From an uncultured Clostridia bacterium (GTDB taxonomy: Bacteria > Bacillota > Clostridia > Christensenellales > UBA1242), in NCBI GenBank assembly GCA_934747885.1, contig CAKVHE010000001.1:1-64000 (forward strand): 64,000 nucleotides of DNA. Direction: 5' to 3'. Position 1 is the stretch's first letter. The number at the start of each line of letters is the position of its first letter. Below, in pieces: positions 36,881 to 44,767 of the stretch. The translations under genes were made by a program, and so were the position numbers. Below the pieces are notes generated by a model. That model worked only from the letters and a program-made list of their open reading frames with translations. It did not search any database and had not been told where the DNA came from.

Positions 36881-37684
36881 TTAGTTTTGCGTTTTTGCGG
36901 CTTTGTTAAACCTTATGCATTTTATAACGTCCATAACGAGATACATTGCAAACAGAAGCGCAAAGGCAATTGTGCCATCAGCAAAGTTATAAATTACGGC
37001 AAGCAGCGCCCACATGGCCATCGCAAAGCCGACCGCAAAGATGCGCACTGCATAATATTCGCAGTATCTGCCATTTACCAAAAATACCGAAACCATTAAC
37101 AACACCGCACTAATGCTATCTATTAGCGCCATTTCTTCACCCATGCTATAAACCACGGCGCCAAGTCCTAGCGTTAAAAGCGCACCCGCAATAGTGGTAA
37201 CCACCACCCCGCTTGGTTCGAGTTTTTTATTTTTTAAGATTGAAACATCATTGTGGTTTTGGTTTTCAAAAAAGTAAATTAGTTGGGTTGGAAGATAAAA
37301 GGCAATATGCAAAAAGGCGTGTGCGTACATTCCTATTTGCACGCAAAGGTAAGCGTATATGCTACACGTCGCAAAAGCAAAGATGCAGGCAAACATTTTG
37401 TTTGAATCGGTAAAAAAGTTCCAGCACGCGCCAAAAGCAAGCACCGAAATGGCCGCCAAACTGGACATATTTATTAAGTAAAAGAAAATACCAAGCGCAA
37501 TAAATATCATAGTAACCGACCATTCGGCAGTGCGATCAGTAATTTGCCTTTTGGCGTCCACAATTTCGTTTTCTACCGACTCTATGGCAAAGGTTTCGGT
37601 TTGAACTATTTCTTCTGTTTCTACCTTTTCCGTTTGCGTGGTCTGTGTTTTTTGTAAAGTTTTTTCGTTAAGTTCTTTTTTCAT
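36881..37684 (-). CDS. Membrane protein, probable PnuC-type transporter
   Basis: 267 residues. The first 55 are polar and rich in Gln, Thr and Glu. About seven hydrophobic segments follow, with QLIYFFENQNHND in the middle and DSISAVLLMVSVFLVNGRYCEYYAVRI near the C-terminus. The latter resembles the Asp-helix-Arg/Glu pattern of PnuC nicotinamide riboside/mononucleotide transporters. Overall similarity is modest, so the substrate is inference; another small-molecule facilitator is possible. Ten nt after the patatin gene, probably the same transcript. Confidence 0.55.
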   Translation of the reverse strand: MKKELNEKTLQKTQTTQTEKVETEEIVQTETFAIESVENEIVDAKRQITDRTAEWSVTMIFIALGIFFYLINMSSLAAISVLAFGACWNFFTDSNKMFACIFAFATCSIYAYLCVQIGMYAHAFLHIAFYLPTQLIYFFENQNHNDVSILKNKKLEPSGVVVTTIAGALLTLGLGAVVYSMGEEMALIDSISAVLLMVSVFLVNGRYCEYYAVRIFAVGFAMAMWALLAVIYNFADGTIAFALLFAMYLVMDVIKCIRFNKAAKTQN

Positions 37685-37694
37685 AAAGCAACTC

Positions 37695-38531
37695 CTATTT
37701 TGCTATTTCTTTTGTTTTTGCCGATTTTATTACGGCTTTTATTTTTGCCAAATTGTCTTCAATTATTTTTTCGCCATAAGCAATAGACTTGTCTATGTTT
37801 TTAATTCTTATGGCGCTGACTTCCGGCTGATACATCTGCAAAAGTAAGTCGGCACGCTTCATTTCTTCAATTGATGCGCCGTAATCAAGCAAGTTAAATA
37901 CGCGCGTTACGGTGTCAAAGTAGGAAGATAATTCGTTTTCTTTAAGTGGGTAGTTTTTGCCAACACAATCTACAGCAATAACCACATCCGCACCCATCTT
38001 GCGAGCAAGGTCCACCGGCACACGCGCTAACACGCCACCGTCTACCAAATGTTTGTCGTTTATTTCTACCGGCTGAAACACCCCGCCAATTGAAAAACTA
38101 GCCCGCACCGCCGGCAAAATTTCGCCACTTGTTAGCCAAACCGGTTCCCCTTTGTACAAATCGGTGCAAGCACACGCAAATGGCACTTTGCAATCTTTAA
38201 AGGTCGGTGGCACTTCGGTTTTTAATAATTTTTTAATAACGCGTTCAGCCTTGTCGCCCTTAACAAACCCGTATTTGTTTGGAAGTTTTACATCTAGCAC
38301 CTCACTGCGTGATAGTTGTTTGGCGCGCTTTTCTAGTTCATCTAACGGAACCCCAAGGGCATAACACGCACCAACAATGGCACCCATTGAACAGCCGACC
38401 AGCAAATCAAACTTTATTTTGTGTTTTTCTAGCGCGCGCAAAACACCAATATGTGCAAGTCCCTTGGCTCCTCCCGCCCCCAAAACCAATGCAACTTTTG
38501 GTTTTTTCATATTTTTGGTAGTTTCTTTCAT
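37695..38531 (-). CDS. Patatin-like phospholipase (RssA/YlbK type)
   Basis: Predicted serine acyl hydrolase with a Ser-Asp dyad. About 278 residues: oxyanion loop GAGGAKGLAHIG, nucleophile elbow GCSMGAIVG, and DGGVLARVPVDLARKMGADVVIAVD with the catalytic Asp in D-G-G. Bacillus ylbK, a patatin gene, is likewise next to ylbJ and ylbM, and both neighbours are present here. The ATG at 38531 is preferred because of AAAGGAT; later starts lack a ribosome binding site. The physiological substrate is unknown. Confidence 0.88.
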   Translation of the reverse strand: MKETTKNMKKPKVALVLGAGGAKGLAHIGVLRALEKHKIKFDLLVGCSMGAIVGACYALGVPLDELEKRAKQLSRSEVLDVKLPNKYGFVKGDKAERVIKKLLKTEVPPTFKDCKVPFACACTDLYKGEPVWLTSGEILPAVRASFSIGGVFQPVEINDKHLVDGGVLARVPVDLARKMGADVVIAVDCVGKNYPLKENELSSYFDTVTRVFNLLDYGASIEEMKRADLLLQMYQPEVSAIRIKNIDKSIAYGEKIIEDNLAKIKAVIKSAKTKEIAK

Positions 38532-38625
38532 ATCCTTTATTATGCTCCCCACAAAAACTTCTATTTATAATATATCAAATGTTAAAAAAAATAGCAAACA
38601 ACTAAGCGACAAATTGGCGCAAATT

Positions 38626-39588
38626 ATGTATTATTTTTTTTCTTTAGTTATTTTTGGCATAATTGTGCTTTTAATTTCAAACCCAACCAAATATATGTCC
38701 AGCGTAAACAAAGGCATTAGCATCTTTTTTTGTTCGGTTTTGCCGTCGCTGTTGCCCTTTGTGTTTTTGTCAAAACTATTAACCGACCTTGGGTTTGTTA
38801 GCAAACTATCAAAAATTTTTGAAAAACCAATAAAAAAACTCTTTGGTTTGCCGCCAATTAGTGCCTACGTGTTTTTGATGAGCATTTTGTGTGGCTACCC
38901 TATGGGCGCAAAAATTGTGGGCGATTTGCACGAAAAGGGCGCCATAACTAGCGATGATGCCAAACATATTGTGGCGCTTTGTTCCACCTCGGGGCCAATA
39001 TTTGTTATTGGTGTGGTTGGTTGCAGCATGCTAAAAAGTTACAAACTGGGCGCACTAATTTTTGCCGCGCACATTTTGTCGGCTATTTTTTGCGGACTGG
39101 TGTTTAGAAACTACAAGTATAAACAAACTCAAAAGGTGCAAACTCCATCCACATCTGCCGAAAACTTGCTCGCAGGCGCCACCACTTCTACCATTTTTTC
39201 GGTGCTTACCGTTGCTATTTATGTTTCTATTTTTTATATGGTAATTGATATGGCATACGATATAAAAATTTTGGCGTTTGGCGCAAAAGCCTTTGAAAAG
39301 GTGCTTGCTTTGTTTGGCGTGCCAAGTGTTTTTTCAAGCGCAATGGCTTCGGGAACCATTGAAATGACGCGTGGGCTTTATGAACTGTCGCTTGTAAGCG
39401 GACTAGACACCTACAAACTTGCCCTCGCCAGCGGGGTGGTATCCTTTGGTGGGCTATCGGTAATACTCCAAAGCATCACCTTTTTGTCTAAAACAAAAAC
39501 AAACGCCCTTTACCTTGTTTTGGTAAAGAGCGTACATATGGTTCTTTCTATTTTGCTTGCCGTTATTCTGGCTTGGATTTTTTATTAA
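38626..39588 (+). CDS. ylbJ: YlbJ-like integral membrane protein (nucleoside-recognition/gate type)
   Basis: 320 residues with about eight membrane segments. SVNKGISIFFCSVLPSLLPF, LCGYPMGAKIVGDLHEKGAIT, ALCSTSGPIFVIGVVG, a GTIEMTRGLYELS segment and GLSVILQSITFLSKT match the YlbJ/SpoIIIV-like family. Bacillus YlbJ is needed for heat-resistant spores. The start is uncertain: the frame is open far upstream over the divergent patatin gene, ATG 38542 and 38626 are candidates, and neither has a clear ribosome binding site; 38626 fits the first helix. The end overlaps the convergent 39563 gene by 26 nt. Confidence 0.82.
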   Translation: MYYFFSLVIFGIIVLLISNPTKYMSSVNKGISIFFCSVLPSLLPFVFLSKLLTDLGFVSKLSKIFEKPIKKLFGLPPISAYVFLMSILCGYPMGAKIVGDLHEKGAITSDDAKHIVALCSTSGPIFVIGVVGCSMLKSYKLGALIFAAHILSAIFCGLVFRNYKYKQTQKVQTPSTSAENLLAGATTSTIFSVLTVAIYVSIFYMVIDMAYDIKILAFGAKAFEKVLALFGVPSVFSSAMASGTIEMTRGLYELSLVSGLDTYKLALASGVVSFGGLSVILQSITFLSKTKTNALYLVLVKSVHMVLSILLAVILAWIFY

Positions 39589-40042
39589 CATCCGGCAAAA
39601 CTTTGGTAACCAATTCTTCGCGATTGCTTTGAATAATGCGTAGGTGGTCTTTTAAATAATCTTCGATGTTTTTTAAAATTTTGTCTACATTTTCACGCGC
39701 GGTATCGTAAACGGCGTTGCAATATTTTTCTGCCTTTTGGCAATTTTCGGCAGCAATTTGCTCACTGCGTTTGGTAATCACACTGGTTGCAACTAGTTCA
39801 TCTGCTGTTTGTTTGGCTTCGGCAATTATGCGTTCGGCTTCTTTTTGCGCATTTGCAATTACGCGGTCTTTTTGCGCAAGCAAATAACTCGCTTCTTGAA
39901 TGGCCGGTGGCAAACCGCGCTTGATGTCAAAAAGCAAATCTTCGCACTTTTTTATGTCTACCACACCCTTCTTGCTAAACAAAATACCTTTGGCAAGTGA
40001 TAGTTCTGTTTCAAGTTGATTTAGTTTTTCTTGAATATCCAT
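39563..40042 (-). CDS. Coiled-coil protein (DivIVA/ATP synthase subunit-like)
   Basis: 159 residues, almost entirely predicted alpha helix, with a central coiled coil (DRVIANAQKEAERIIAEAKQ, then a heptad-rich run to YLKDHLRII). Such proteins are often labelled ATPase- or DivIVA-like in Clostridia and are found beside rsmD and ylbJ. No enzymatic motif and no membrane segment. The stop lies inside the end of ylbJ on the other strand. Nine nt after rsmD, hence probably cotranscribed. Function unknown. Confidence 0.65.
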   Translation of the reverse strand: MDIQEKLNQLETELSLAKGILFSKKGVVDIKKCEDLLFDIKRGLPPAIQEASYLLAQKDRVIANAQKEAERIIAEAKQTADELVATSVITKRSEQIAAENCQKAEKYCNAVYDTARENVDKILKNIEDYLKDHLRIIQSNREELVTKVLPDVNKKSKPE

Positions 40043-40051
40043 TTGCTATTT

Positions 40052-40588
40052 TTACTTTAAAACAGCGATGTGCGCCGTTCCATAACTCCTAATTGTTTCT
40101 ATTATACAACTTTTTTCTAGTTTCTGCAATAGTAATTTGTTATCGCTTTCACAAACAATTATTCCGCCACTTGCGAGCAAGTTTAAGCGCTTAATCATTT
40201 CTACCGCCGGAACCATAAAATTTTCGTGGTAAGGGGGGTCAATAAAAATAATATCAAACTGCACCTTTTTTTTGGCAAAATTTAGTAGCGCTGAGGCGTA
40301 ATCGGTATTTAAAATTGTGTAAAGTGAACTATCTACCCCTTTTAGGTTTTGCAAAAGCGCGTTGCACGCCTTTTTGTCTTTTTCCACAAAATACGCACAT
40401 AAAGCATCTTCGCTAATACATTCTATGCCAAGAGCGCCACTGCCTGCAAACAAATCTAAAACAGTTGCCCCCGCAATATGTTCACGAATAATTGAAAAAA
40501 GAGATATTTTTACGCGTTGCAAAGTTGGGCGCGCGCTATCGGGGCTAATAAGTTTTCTGCCCCTAAATTTTCCAGTTATAACTTGCAT
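40052..40588 (-). CDS. rsmD: 16S rRNA (guanine-966-N2)-methyltransferase RsmD
   Basis: 178-residue Rossmann methyltransferase: MQVITGKFRGRKLISPDS, RPTLQRVKISLFSII, VLDLFAGSGALGIE (SAM loop) and IIFIDPPYHENF (catalytic D-P-P-Y). In many Firmicutes coaD follows rsmD; here the coiled-coil gene does. AAGGAGAA precedes the ATG. Confidence 0.95.
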   Translation of the reverse strand: MQVITGKFRGRKLISPDSARPTLQRVKISLFSIIREHIAGATVLDLFAGSGALGIECISEDALCAYFVEKDKKACNALLQNLKGVDSSLYTILNTDYASALLNFAKKKVQFDIIFIDPPYHENFMVPAVEMIKRLNLLASGGIIVCESDNKLLLQKLEKSCIIETIRSYGTAHIAVLK

Positions 40589-40603
40589 ATTTTCTCCTTT
40601 TGT

Positions 40604-40631
40604 ATTATAACATAATTAGCGTAAAAATCAA
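40604..40631 (-). promoter_or_regulatory. Promoter for rsmD
   Basis: TTGATT (40626-40631), a 16-nt spacer and TATAAT (40604-40609) on the minus strand, within the 65-nt divergent gap before the 40654 gene. Confidence 0.75.
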
Positions 40632-40653
40632 TTGTTATTTTTAGGAGAAAAAT

Positions 40654-41256
40654 ATGTCACTAAAATCACTTTTTGCCCGCAAGCCGGAGCCAACCCCCAC
40701 CCCTTACACCAAAATTGACAATGTTACCTACTATCTTATGACCTGCGAAGAACTAGACCAACACCCATCACTTATTAAAAAGATGGATCGACTTCTTCAC
40801 TCACAAGGTATTGCAACTTATGACGGATTTCTTTTTGGCGGATACCACGTAAACAAAAATACTATCAACATTATTGGCGTAAACGATCAAGACAAAGCTG
40901 TAAGTTACGGCGAAATTTATTCAAACACACAAAATAATATTAGCGAAATTTTGTGGATTGTTGCCTACAAAGCCAAAAAGAACGAGCCGGTTAACTTTAA
41001 AAATTTAAAGCCACTAATTGATCTATTGTTAGAAGGCGCACACCTTCACGGCATTGATACCTTGTATGCAAAACTTTATGACAAAAGTTGGGGACGCATA
41101 AAAGACCCTATTGCCCTAATAAAACGTTATGGTATTCCTTGCTACTCTGCAAAAGGCGAACACAAAGACCTTGGTTGCGACTATGATTGCAAAATTGACG
41201 TTAAGGAATATTTTGCCAAAAAGGACGCCAGCCTTGACGGCGCCGAAAACGAGTAA
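40654..41256 (+). CDS. Unknown soluble protein
   Basis: Not recognised. 200 residues, no signal peptide or membrane segment. A Pro-rich start (RKPEPTPTPYTK) leads into an alpha/beta region. The second half (LIDLLLEGAHLHGIDTLYAK, then LIKRYGIPCYSAKGEH) has the helix-strand cadence of GNAT acetyltransferases, but the acetyl-CoA loop is not visible. Start ATG with TAGGAGAA. Divergent from rsmD and followed by tRNA-Leu with its own promoter. A dedicated terminator was not seen. Confidence 0.72.
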   Translation: MSLKSLFARKPEPTPTPYTKIDNVTYYLMTCEELDQHPSLIKKMDRLLHSQGIATYDGFLFGGYHVNKNTINIIGVNDQDKAVSYGEIYSNTQNNISEILWIVAYKAKKNEPVNFKNLKPLIDLLLEGAHLHGIDTLYAKLYDKSWGRIKDPIALIKRYGIPCYSAKGEHKDLGCDYDCKIDVKEYFAKKDASLDGAENE

Positions 41257-41286
41257 ACTGCATTTAAACAAATAACAAAAATTTAC

Positions 41287-41315
41287 TTGACAATTATTAA
41301 AAAAAATGGTATTAT
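41287..41315 (+). promoter_or_regulatory. Promoter for tRNA-Leu
   Basis: TTGACA (41287-41292), a 17-nt spacer and TATTAT (41310-41315); the tRNA begins 30 nt downstream. Confidence 0.88.
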
Positions 41316-41345
41316 TTTTAAGTTGGAAAAATTTAATACCCTTTT

Positions 41346-41430
41346 GCGGGCATGGCGGAACTGGCAGACGCGCTAGACTTAGGATCTAGTATCGAGAGAT
41401 GTGGGAGTTCAAATCTCTTTGCCCGCACCA
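41346..41430 (+). tRNA. tRNA-Leu (anticodon UAG)
   Basis: 85 nt including an encoded CCA. The acceptor stem pairs GCGGGCA with TGCCCGC, the anticodon stem CTAGA/TCTAG encloses loop CTTAGGA (anticodon TAG), a long variable arm is present and the T loop is TTCAAAT. Reads CUA/CUN leucine codons. A nested inverted-repeat element begins right after the CCA. Confidence 0.97.
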
Positions 41431-41433
41431 AAC

Positions 41434-41553
41434 AAAAAGAACCAAACAGACAAATTTGGTTCTTTTTGTTTGTACTCTTCTTTTTTATTTATTCGTTCTT
41501 CTTTTTTCTTTTACTTTTTGGTTCTTTTTGAAATAAAAAATAAAAAAGAAAAA
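41434..41553 (+). repeat. Nested inverted-repeat element (b) after tRNA-Leu(UAG)
   Basis: AAAAAGAACCAAA (41434-41446) pairs with TTTGGTTCTTTTT (41455-41467), a terminator-like hairpin. A second copy of the 3' arm, TTTGGTTCTTTTT (41517-41529), can pair with the same 5' arm. The right end, rich in A and ending AAAAGTGA, matches element (a). All three arms read GGTTC where (a) and (c) have GGCT or its partner, so pairing is kept although sequence differs. The proximal hairpin probably ends tRNA transcription. Confidence 0.75.
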
Positions 41554-41722
41554 ATAAAAGTGAATGGTGCCGACCGCGCGCGGTCGGAAAATTAAAACAA
41601 AAAGCGGTTTATTTGCCAGCAATTAAGTTCCTAGTCTTTTTAGTGCTTACATAAATATACTATATAAAAAGATGTGTATCTTTATAGCGAAGCGGGAAAA
41701 CTCTATTATAGTTCCCCCGAAG

Positions 41723-41980
41723 TCACCGCAAAAACGGAACTTGCTTCCGTTTTTCGTTTGGCGGTGAGCGGCGCGGAAACTGGACGATAAACGACGCTTT
41801 AATGTGACCACATTAAAGCAAGCCAAAAGTCCAAGTTGAAGCGCACAATTCGCGACAAAACAGCACCCCGAATGGAGTGCTGTTTTCGTTTGGTCGCGAG
41901 AAGCGCGGAGACTGGACGATAAGCGACGCTTTGATGCAATTGCATCAAAGCAAGCCACAAGGTCAAGTCGTAGCGCACGC
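41723..41980. repeat. Tandem pair of 132-nt structured units
   Basis: Two units lie 132 nt apart. Unit 1: TCACCGC (41723-41729)/GCGGTGA (41761-41767) enclosing AAAAACGGAA/TTCCGTTTTT; then GCTTTAATGT (41796-41805)/ACATTAAAGC (41810-41819). Unit 2: CGCGAC (41851-41856)/GTCGCG (41893-41898) enclosing AAAACAGCAC/GTGCTGTTTT; then GCTTTGATGC (41928-41937)/GCATCAAAGC (41942-41951). Connectors such as CGTTTG and CTGGACGATAA are conserved while stems differ with pairing retained. Unit 2 ends at the yebC stop codon. Strand and identity are unknown. Confidence 0.85.
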
Positions 41981-41981
41981 G

Positions 41982-42704
41982 CTAAAAGTCGCCGTTGTGA
42001 TAAATTTCTTGAACGTCGTCTAGGTCTTCAAGACCGTCATAAAGTTTTTCTAGTCTTTCGCGTTGGTCATCGGTTGGAACAATATAGTTTGATGGAATAT
42101 ATTCCACATCTGCGCTAGCAATTTGTATGCCAGATTGAGCAATTGCATCACGCACAGCGTGCATATCACGCGCGGTGGTATAAATGATAAAGTTGTCGTC
42201 TTCGGTTTGTAGGTCGTCCGCACCGGCGTCGATGGCAATTTCAAACATTTTTTCTTCGGTTAAGCCGTCAGTTGCTTCCACAACAATAACGCCTTTTTGC
42301 TCAAACATATACGAAACGCTACCCGAAGTGCCCAAACTGCCGCCAAACTTGTCAAACAAGTGTCTTACATCGCCAGCGGTACGGTTACGGTTGTCGGTTA
42401 AGCATTCCACCAAAAACGCAACGCCGCCTGGGCCATAGCCCTCGTAACTTACGCTATCAAAGTTGATGGCGTTAATTTCACCACTAGCCTTTTTGATGCT
42501 ACGAGTGATGCTATCGTTTGGCATATTGTTAGATTTTGCTTTTGCAATTACGTCTGCCAATTTGTTATTGGTTGACGGATCTGCGCCCCCTGCCTTTACT
42601 GCAACGGCAATTTCTCTACCAATTTTGGTAAAAATTTTGCCACGTGCTGCGTCGGCTTTGTCCTTTGTTTTTTTGATGTTGTGAAATTTTGAATGTCCGC
42701 TCAT
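41982..42704 (-). CDS. yebC: YebC/PmpR family protein
   Basis: 240 residues with MSGHSKFHNIKKTKDKADAA at the N-terminus, IAKAKSNNMPNDSITRSIKK, YEGYGPGGVAFLVECLTDNRNRT and GSVSYMFEQKG. The family has been described as transcription regulators and, more recently, as helping ribosomes through proline stretches. The ATG at 42704 follows AGGGAGGAAA; upstream codons are rejected. Transcribed after the TrmH-family gene. Confidence 0.95.
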   Translation of the reverse strand: MSGHSKFHNIKKTKDKADAARGKIFTKIGREIAVAVKAGGADPSTNNKLADVIAKAKSNNMPNDSITRSIKKASGEINAINFDSVSYEGYGPGGVAFLVECLTDNRNRTAGDVRHLFDKFGGSLGTSGSVSYMFEQKGVIVVEATDGLTEEKMFEIAIDAGADDLQTEDDNFIIYTTARDMHAVRDAIAQSGIQIASADVEYIPSNYIVPTDDQRERLEKLYDGLEDLDDVQEIYHNGDF

Positions 42705-42714
42705 AATTTCCTCC

Positions 42715-43470
42715 CTATTTATTAGATAGTACAAACATTAGTACGCTCGCCGAAACTCCGGCGTTTAAACTTTCAACCTTTTTGTCCATTGGAATGGCTA
42801 TACTTTGATGTGGCACAGCTTTTAGTTCGGCACTTATGCCGTTGCCTTCGTTGCCCACCGCCAAACAAAATTTGGCAGGCACCTTTAAAGTTTTATCAAA
42901 CACCGAAGTGCCAGACATCTCCGCGATAATTAGCGTGGTTCCGGTTTTGGCAAGATGTGCTTTTAGCGCTGCTATGTCGGTTTTGGCAAAGTTTGCGTTC
43001 CAAACGGTGCCACTACTAGCGCGTACGGTTTTGGCGTTAAACGGGTCTACGGTGTCTATTAAGGCAATATTATTTAGTCCGCTTGCCACGCCTGAACGAA
43101 TTATGGTGCCAAGATTGCCTGGGTCTTGCAAGTGATCTAGCACCAAAAAGTTGCCCTTAAAGTCGTTTAAGTTGCTTTGGCTAATGGTAGCCAGTGCCAG
43201 CATACCTTGGCTGGTAACGGTATCTGCTACAAAGGCAAAAACGTCGTCCGTTACCACTTTGGTTATGGCAAGTTCTGTTAGTTCCGGTTTTTGCGCGGCT
43301 TTGGTTTGGCTAAGCACAAGCGTGCTTACAAGCCCCTTGCGCTTTAAGGCTTCCTCAACCGTTTTTTCGGCTTCAATTACATACAAACCAAACTGCTCTC
43401 GATATTTTTTTACCGAGAGCGAGCGAATCTTCTTTATAAGATTGTTGGTTTTGCTAGAAATAATTTCCAT
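42715..43470 (-). CDS. TrmH-family (SpoU) RNA 2'-O-methyltransferase
   Basis: 251 residues: N-terminal substrate-binding part (LIKKIRSLSVKKYREQFGLYVIEAEKTVEEAL) and SPOUT knot with LDHLQDPGNLGTIIRSGVASG, VRASSGTVWNANF and the C-terminal VGNEGNGIS...IPMDKKVESLNAGVSASVLMF motifs. It probably methylates rRNA; the exact site cannot be told. In Bacillus, YsgA of this family lies near the rplT-pheS region, in line with its place after rplT. Confidence 0.92.
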   Translation of the reverse strand: MEIISSKTNNLIKKIRSLSVKKYREQFGLYVIEAEKTVEEALKRKGLVSTLVLSQTKAAQKPELTELAITKVVTDDVFAFVADTVTSQGMLALATISQSNLNDFKGNFLVLDHLQDPGNLGTIIRSGVASGLNNIALIDTVDPFNAKTVRASSGTVWNANFAKTDIAALKAHLAKTGTTLIIAEMSGTSVFDKTLKVPAKFCLAVGNEGNGISAELKAVPHQSIAIPMDKKVESLNAGVSASVLMFVLSNK

Positions 43471-43485
43471 AACTATTATTTACAA

Positions 43486-43839
43486 TTATTTGCTTTGTTG
43501 TTTTGCAGTTTCTACAAGTTTTGCAAAAGTTTCTTTGTCCGAAATTGCGATTTCGGCAAGAGATTTACGGTCAAGTTCGATACCGGCCTTTTTGATACCG
43601 TCCATAAACTTGCTGTAGCTCATACCATTGGCTCTGCAACCAGCGTTAATGCGGGCGATCCATAGGTTTCTAAATTCACGTTTTTTGTTCTTTCTGCCAA
43701 CATATGCATATTGACCAGATTTCATAACTTGTTCGCGAGCAACTCTAAATAGTTTGCTTTTTGAACCGCGGTAGCCTTTGGCTGCCTTGAATATTTTGAT
43801 ACGTTTTTTGTTTGCGTTTACGCCTCTTTTAATTCTCAT
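43486..43839 (-). CDS. rplT: 50S ribosomal protein L20
   Basis: 117 residues, typical length. Key segments: [43 protein letters not shown] and [25 protein letters not shown]20 starts 23S rRNA folding and in Bacillus represses its own operon through the infC leader. Third gene of infC-rpmI-rplT. Confidence 0.98.
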   Translation of the reverse strand: MRIKRGVNANKKRIKIFKAAKGYRGSKSKLFRVAREQVMKSGQYAYVGRKNKKREFRNLWIARINAGCRANGMSYSKFMDGIKKAGIELDRKSLAEIAISDKETFAKLVETAKQQSK

Positions 43840-43857
43840 TGTTTACGTCCTCCCCCA

Positions 43858-44058
43858 TTAGTTTTGCTTGCCGACCAATTTTTTAATGGTCTTTGCTTCG
43901 CCTTTAGCTACAAAGCCACCTTGACGAAGTTTGCGAGTTCTTCCTGTTTCTTTTTTTGTTAAAATGTGTGCTTTGTTTTGTTTTGCACGTTTGATTTTGC
44001 CCGATGGCAAAACATTAAATCTCTTTTTTGCTGCACTATTTGATTTTTGTTTAGGCAT
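43858..44058 (-). CDS. rpmI: 50S ribosomal protein L35
   Basis: 66 residues, Lys/Arg-rich: [20 protein letters not shown], then [23 protein letters not shown]. Standard length. Lies between infC and rplT, 17 nt after infC, with AAGGAGAA upstream. Confidence 0.98.
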   Translation of the reverse strand: MPKQKSNSAAKKRFNVLPSGKIKRAKQNKAHILTKKETGRTRKLRQGGFVAKGEAKTIKKLVGKQN

Positions 44059-44075
44059 AATTTTTCTCCTTTATT

Positions 44076-44600
44076 TTACTTTTTCTTTTTTGGCGCAACT
44101 ACAACTAGCGCATTTCGACCCTCAATTTTGGTTTCTTTTTCTTTCTCACCAAGTTCGGCAAGCATTCCACAAAATTGGTTTACAATTTCGATGGCGTGTG
44201 CTGAGTAGGCTTGTTGACGACCACGCATACGCAAAACAACTTTTACCTTGTTGCCTTCGCTTAAAAAACGATTGGCGTGTTTGGCCTTGATTTCCATATC
44301 GTGCATTTCGATGGTCATTGACAATTGAATTTCTTTGACTTCGGTGACTTTTTGGTTCTTTTTAAGTTCCTTAAGTTTTTTCATTTGGTCAAAGCGAAAT
44401 TTGCCATAGTCCATTATGCGACAAACAGGCGGAACCGCGTTTGGCGAGATTTTTACTAGGTCGTAGCCTAGTTCTTCTGCCTTTTTGTTGGCTTCTGCCC
44501 CCGAAACAATGCCAAGTTGTTCACCTTCTGGCCCAATTAAGCGAACCTCTTTGTCAGTGATTTTTTCATTGATTTGGGTTTCAATTTTGTTGTTTATAAT
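44076..44600 (-). CDS. infC: Translation initiation factor IF-3, probable AUU start
   Basis: Binds the 30S subunit and controls start-codon choice. Of about 174 residues the family landmarks are NEKITDKEVRLIGPEGEQLGI, AEELGYDLVKISPNAVPPVCRIMDYGKFRFDQ and the C-domain RMRGRQQAYSAHAIEIVNQF. No ATG fits. A GTG at 44612 lies before the GGAGGA box, whereas ATT at 44600 is 4 nt behind it. An AUU start, which IF-3 itself discriminates against, is the known autoregulatory device of infC in Escherichia coli. Confidence 0.95.
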   Translation of the reverse strand: MINNKIETQINEKITDKEVRLIGPEGEQLGIVSGAEANKKAEELGYDLVKISPNAVPPVCRIMDYGKFRFDQMKKLKELKKNQKVTEVKEIQLSMTIEMHDMEIKAKHANRFLSEGNKVKVVLRMRGRQQAYSAHAIEIVNQFCGMLAELGEKEKETKIEGRNALVVVAPKKKK

Positions 44601-44612
44601 TGTGTCCTCCAC

Positions 44613-44735
44613 AAAAAAAATTGGTGGAACAAAGAAAGTTCCACCATATATACGTTTGATTAAACTATTTACGTATGTGCCAACAAAAATGTTTCATTCG
44701 GTTGGTGAGAGGTGGTCCTCTGCTTTTATTCTGCC
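44613..44735 (-). promoter_or_regulatory. infC-rpmI-rplT leader (L20 leader type) with attenuator
   Basis: The leader of about 130 nt carries AGAGGACCACCTCTCACCAA, the motif I know from Firmicutes L20 leaders (Rfam RF00558). It ends in a terminator: GGTGGAAC (44638-44645) pairs with GTTCCACC (44623-44630), followed by eight T on the minus strand. The GGTGG arm could alternatively pair with upstream CCACC, giving an antiterminator. Excess L20 would favour termination, as shown in Bacillus. Confidence 0.75.
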
Positions 44736-44738
44736 GAA

Positions 44739-44767
44739 ATTATACCACCCACCCATCACTTTGTCAA
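44739..44767 (-). promoter_or_regulatory. Consensus promoter for infC-rpmI-rplT
   Basis: TTGACA (44762-44767), a 17-nt spacer and TATAAT (44739-44744) on the minus strand; both hexamers are perfect. The -35 lies in the last codons of thrS. Confidence 0.92.

Noticed and set aside
38377..38625. N-terminal extension of YlbJ over the patatin gene
   Set aside because: The extension is antisense to the conserved patatin N-terminus, is Ser/Pro-rich without homology to YlbJ, and lacks a ribosome binding site.
41647..41958. Minus-strand 103-residue frame over the tandem structured units
   Set aside because: Its translation is internally repeated only because the DNA is; no ribosome binding site, and stems rather than codons are conserved.
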